A stretch of DNA of 5,852 nt, from contig JAKADW010000147.1 of assembly GCA_021820165.1 (NCBI GenBank), forward strand, positions 1 to 5,852, in the 5' to 3' direction. Positions within the stretch are counted from its first letter, which is position 1, and each line of letters begins with the position of its first letter. Shown in pieces: positions 4,590-5,852 of the stretch. A model generated the notes under the pieces. It ran no database searches. It saw nothing but the letters and a program-made list of their open reading frames with translations, and was not told the origin of the DNA. Source of the DNA: Bacillota bacterium. Its GTDB lineage: Bacteria; Bacillota_E; Sulfobacillia; Sulfobacillales; Sulfobacillaceae. The translations under genes and the position numbers were made by a program.

Positions 4590-5768
4590 TCAGACCTGTC
4601 CCCGGCGACGGGCCTCCACCCACCGGGTCGCCAGAGACAAAAGCCGTTCTGGTCGATTGTCATCAGGCAACACGGCCACTCGGTCTTCGAGCATTCTCAA
4701 CAGCTCCCCTAGCTCCGGCCCTTCGAGGCCCCAGTGGCTCTTCAGGGTCTCCGCGCCGATGGCCAATCGAATCGGACCTACGTCATCCGGCGGAACACCA
4801 AAGGACCGCGCTAAATCCGCGAAAATCCATGCATCCCGGCTCTCTGGGTGGCGAGCCTTAAGAATCCAATCGTCAACCTGTGGTGGTGTGTTGGACACGG
4901 CCCCGAGCGCCCGACGCCAACGCCGGGGAAGGGGCCATACCTCCGCCCACCCGGATAGCCAGTCCCAGCTCCGCGTGCGAAAAAGGGCAAACGCAGCTAA
5001 TCGGGTGCAAGGATTGTGGGGAACCGTTACCGGGGCGATCTCGGAACCATGACGTCTTTTAGGCCAGTCGAGCGCGCCATCCAAGTCCGCTTCTCCCCAT
5101 AAAGGCCAGCAATCCAGTGGACCTTCTAAGAAGCGCAGCAATTCCTGAAGACGTCGCTCACGGCTAACCCGGTCCAATAAAAAAACCAATTCCCGTGAGG
5201 CGGTTCCGGTGCTACCTTCTACCGTCGCCCGGCACCGCGCTGCGAAGCGCCACAGGCGGAGAATGCGTAGCGGATCTTCCTCAAAGCGACGCCACGGATT
5301 GCCCACCGCCCGTAAAGTTCGATGAGATAAATCGGATACCGCATCCTCGACTGCGGTTATTGCATCTCCGTCATAGGCAACCGCATTAACGGTAAAGTCT
5401 CGGCGCCCAAGGTCCTCCTGTATCGCGCCAATAGCACGGACCTGATCAGGGTGTCGCTGATCGCCATAAGGACCTTCACGACGAAGATGGGTCACCTCTA
5501 CCCCCGGGGCGATGAGAAACGTGCCATACTGCTCCCCCGGATGCGTCGCCACCTTCAGCCTCTGAAGATGGGTGCTCGGGAGATCGGTCGTGAGGTCCCA
5601 GTCTCGAAGATTGGGCTCGAAGGTCTTCGGACTCCATACCCAGTCCCGAATCACCCCGCCTACCACCCAGACGTGGCCTCCTTCTGCCTGGATCCGGTGA
5701 AAGACGCTCTGCACCGGTTCTGGTAGCACTAGACGTCGAATGTGTTGTTCGATTTCGGCCCTGTCCAT
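4590..5768 (-). CDS. cca: CCA tRNA nucleotidyltransferase / poly(A) polymerase family (class II)
   Basis: A class II nucleotidyltransferase that most likely adds or repairs the 3' CCA end of tRNAs. The 392-residue product shows, in order: G-G-V-I-R-D (37-42) and the metal-binding D-W-D (57-59); the third acidic strand V-E-V-T-H-L-R (90-96); R-R-D-F-T-V-N-A (122-129); and the nucleotide-selecting segment E-E-D-P-L-R-I-L-R (163-171), whose E-D-x-x-R matches the base-recognition motif of Bacillus-type CCA enzymes. The region beyond about 215 is Trp-rich and I do not recognise it in detail; no HD domain is seen. The gap between G-G-V-I-R-D and D-W-D is about five residues longer than usual. ATG 5768 is preceded by AGGGGGG with 5-nt spacing and preferred over an in-frame TTG at 5804, which has no ribosome site. 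A-adding-only or poly(A) polymerase activity cannot be excluded from sequence. Confidence 0.9.
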   Translation of the reverse strand: MDRAEIEQHIRRLVLPEPVQSVFHRIQAEGGHVWVVGGVIRDWVWSPKTFEPNLRDWDLTTDLPSTHLQRLKVATHPGEQYGTFLIAPGVEVTHLRREGPYGDQRHPDQVRAIGAIQEDLGRRDFTVNAVAYDGDAITAVEDAVSDLSHRTLRAVGNPWRRFEEDPLRILRLWRFAARCRATVEGSTGTASRELVFLLDRVSRERRLQELLRFLEGPLDCWPLWGEADLDGALDWPKRRHGSEIAPVTVPHNPCTRLAAFALFRTRSWDWLSGWAEVWPLPRRWRRALGAVSNTPPQVDDWILKARHPESRDAWIFADLARSFGVPPDDVGPIRLAIGAETLKSHWGLEGPELGELLRMLEDRVAVLPDDNRPERLLSLATRWVEARRRGQV

Positions 5769-5773
5769 GCCAT

Positions 5774-5780
5774 CCCCCCT
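5774..5780 (-). promoter_or_regulatory. Ribosome binding site deciding the cca start
   Basis: AGGGGGG, 5 nt before ATG 5768. The competing TTG at 5804 has no purine-rich site before it. Confidence 0.55.
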
Positions 5781-5817
5781 GGTTGGACGTCGGCAATTTT
5801 CCAATTCTGCAGTCCAA

Positions 5818-5845
5818 ATTCTACTTTACTTATGATACATTTTAA
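5818..5845 (-). promoter_or_regulatory. Probable promoter of cca
   Basis: In an AT-rich stretch unlike its surroundings: TTAAAA (5845-5840), a 16-nt spacer, then TAGAAT (5823-5818). The -10 matches consensus at 5 of 6 positions and the -35 at 4 of 6. This would give a leader of about 40 nt before ATG 5768. Confidence 0.45.
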
Positions 5846-5852
5846 CTAGGAG
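5831..5852 (+). promoter_or_regulatory. Possible -10 and Shine-Dalgarno of a divergent + strand gene beyond the window
   Basis: TATGAT (5831-5836; 5 of 6 matches to the -10 consensus) is followed by TAGGAG at the window end (5847-5852), which resembles a ribosome binding site. No convincing -35 hexamer is seen, and the gene itself would begin outside the window. Confidence 0.25.

Overview
The window shows a compact, moderately GC-rich bacterial chromosome segment. The Shine-Dalgarno sites are strong, and a CwlD-type cell-wall amidase typical of endospore formers is present. An ArsC/Spx-family protein and a Bacillus-like arginase sit beside it. Together these suggest a spore-forming Firmicute (Bacillota). 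A Sulfobacillus-like lineage is my guess from general gene content; nothing in the sequence proves it.

Layout: on the + strand, positions 1-834 hold the 3' part of moeA (molybdenum cofactor insertion), truncated by the window edge. Everything else runs on the - strand. Read in the direction of transcription, the order is: cca-type tRNA nucleotidyltransferase (5768-4590), cwlD-like amidase (4536-3793), arginase rocF (3737-2838), an M20D amidohydrolase (2825-1707), a Fur-family metalloregulator (1616-1158), and a small ArsC/Spx-family protein (1161-808). The last of these has no uninterrupted reading frame. Candidate promoters lie before cca, rocF and the Fur gene. Arginase and amidohydrolase are 12 nt apart and very likely co-transcribed. 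The Fur gene and the ArsC-like gene share an ATGA stop/start overlap.

Main discovery candidate: the apparently empty stretch 835-1157 encodes, on the - strand, a full-length ArsC/Spx-family protein. Its only defect is an in-frame TGA exactly at the catalytic cysteine position. The result is U-T-T-S where the family has C-x-x-S or C-x-x-C. The frame has a strong Shine-Dalgarno, a translationally coupled start, all the family's later landmarks and no other stop. A hairpin with a G-starting apical loop follows the TGA at a distance compatible with a bacterial SECIS element. The simplest exciting reading is a selenocysteine-containing ArsC/Spx-like redox enzyme coupled to a Fur-family regulator. 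The competing reading is a recent nonsense mutation or a sequencing error.

The remaining genes look like ordinary metabolism: tRNA 3'-end maturation, spore cortex or cell-wall remodelling, and arginine or acyl-amino-acid breakdown. There is no mobile element, CRISPR array, rRNA or tRNA gene. Apart from the interrupted ArsC-like frame, no non-coding stretch exceeds about 100 bases.
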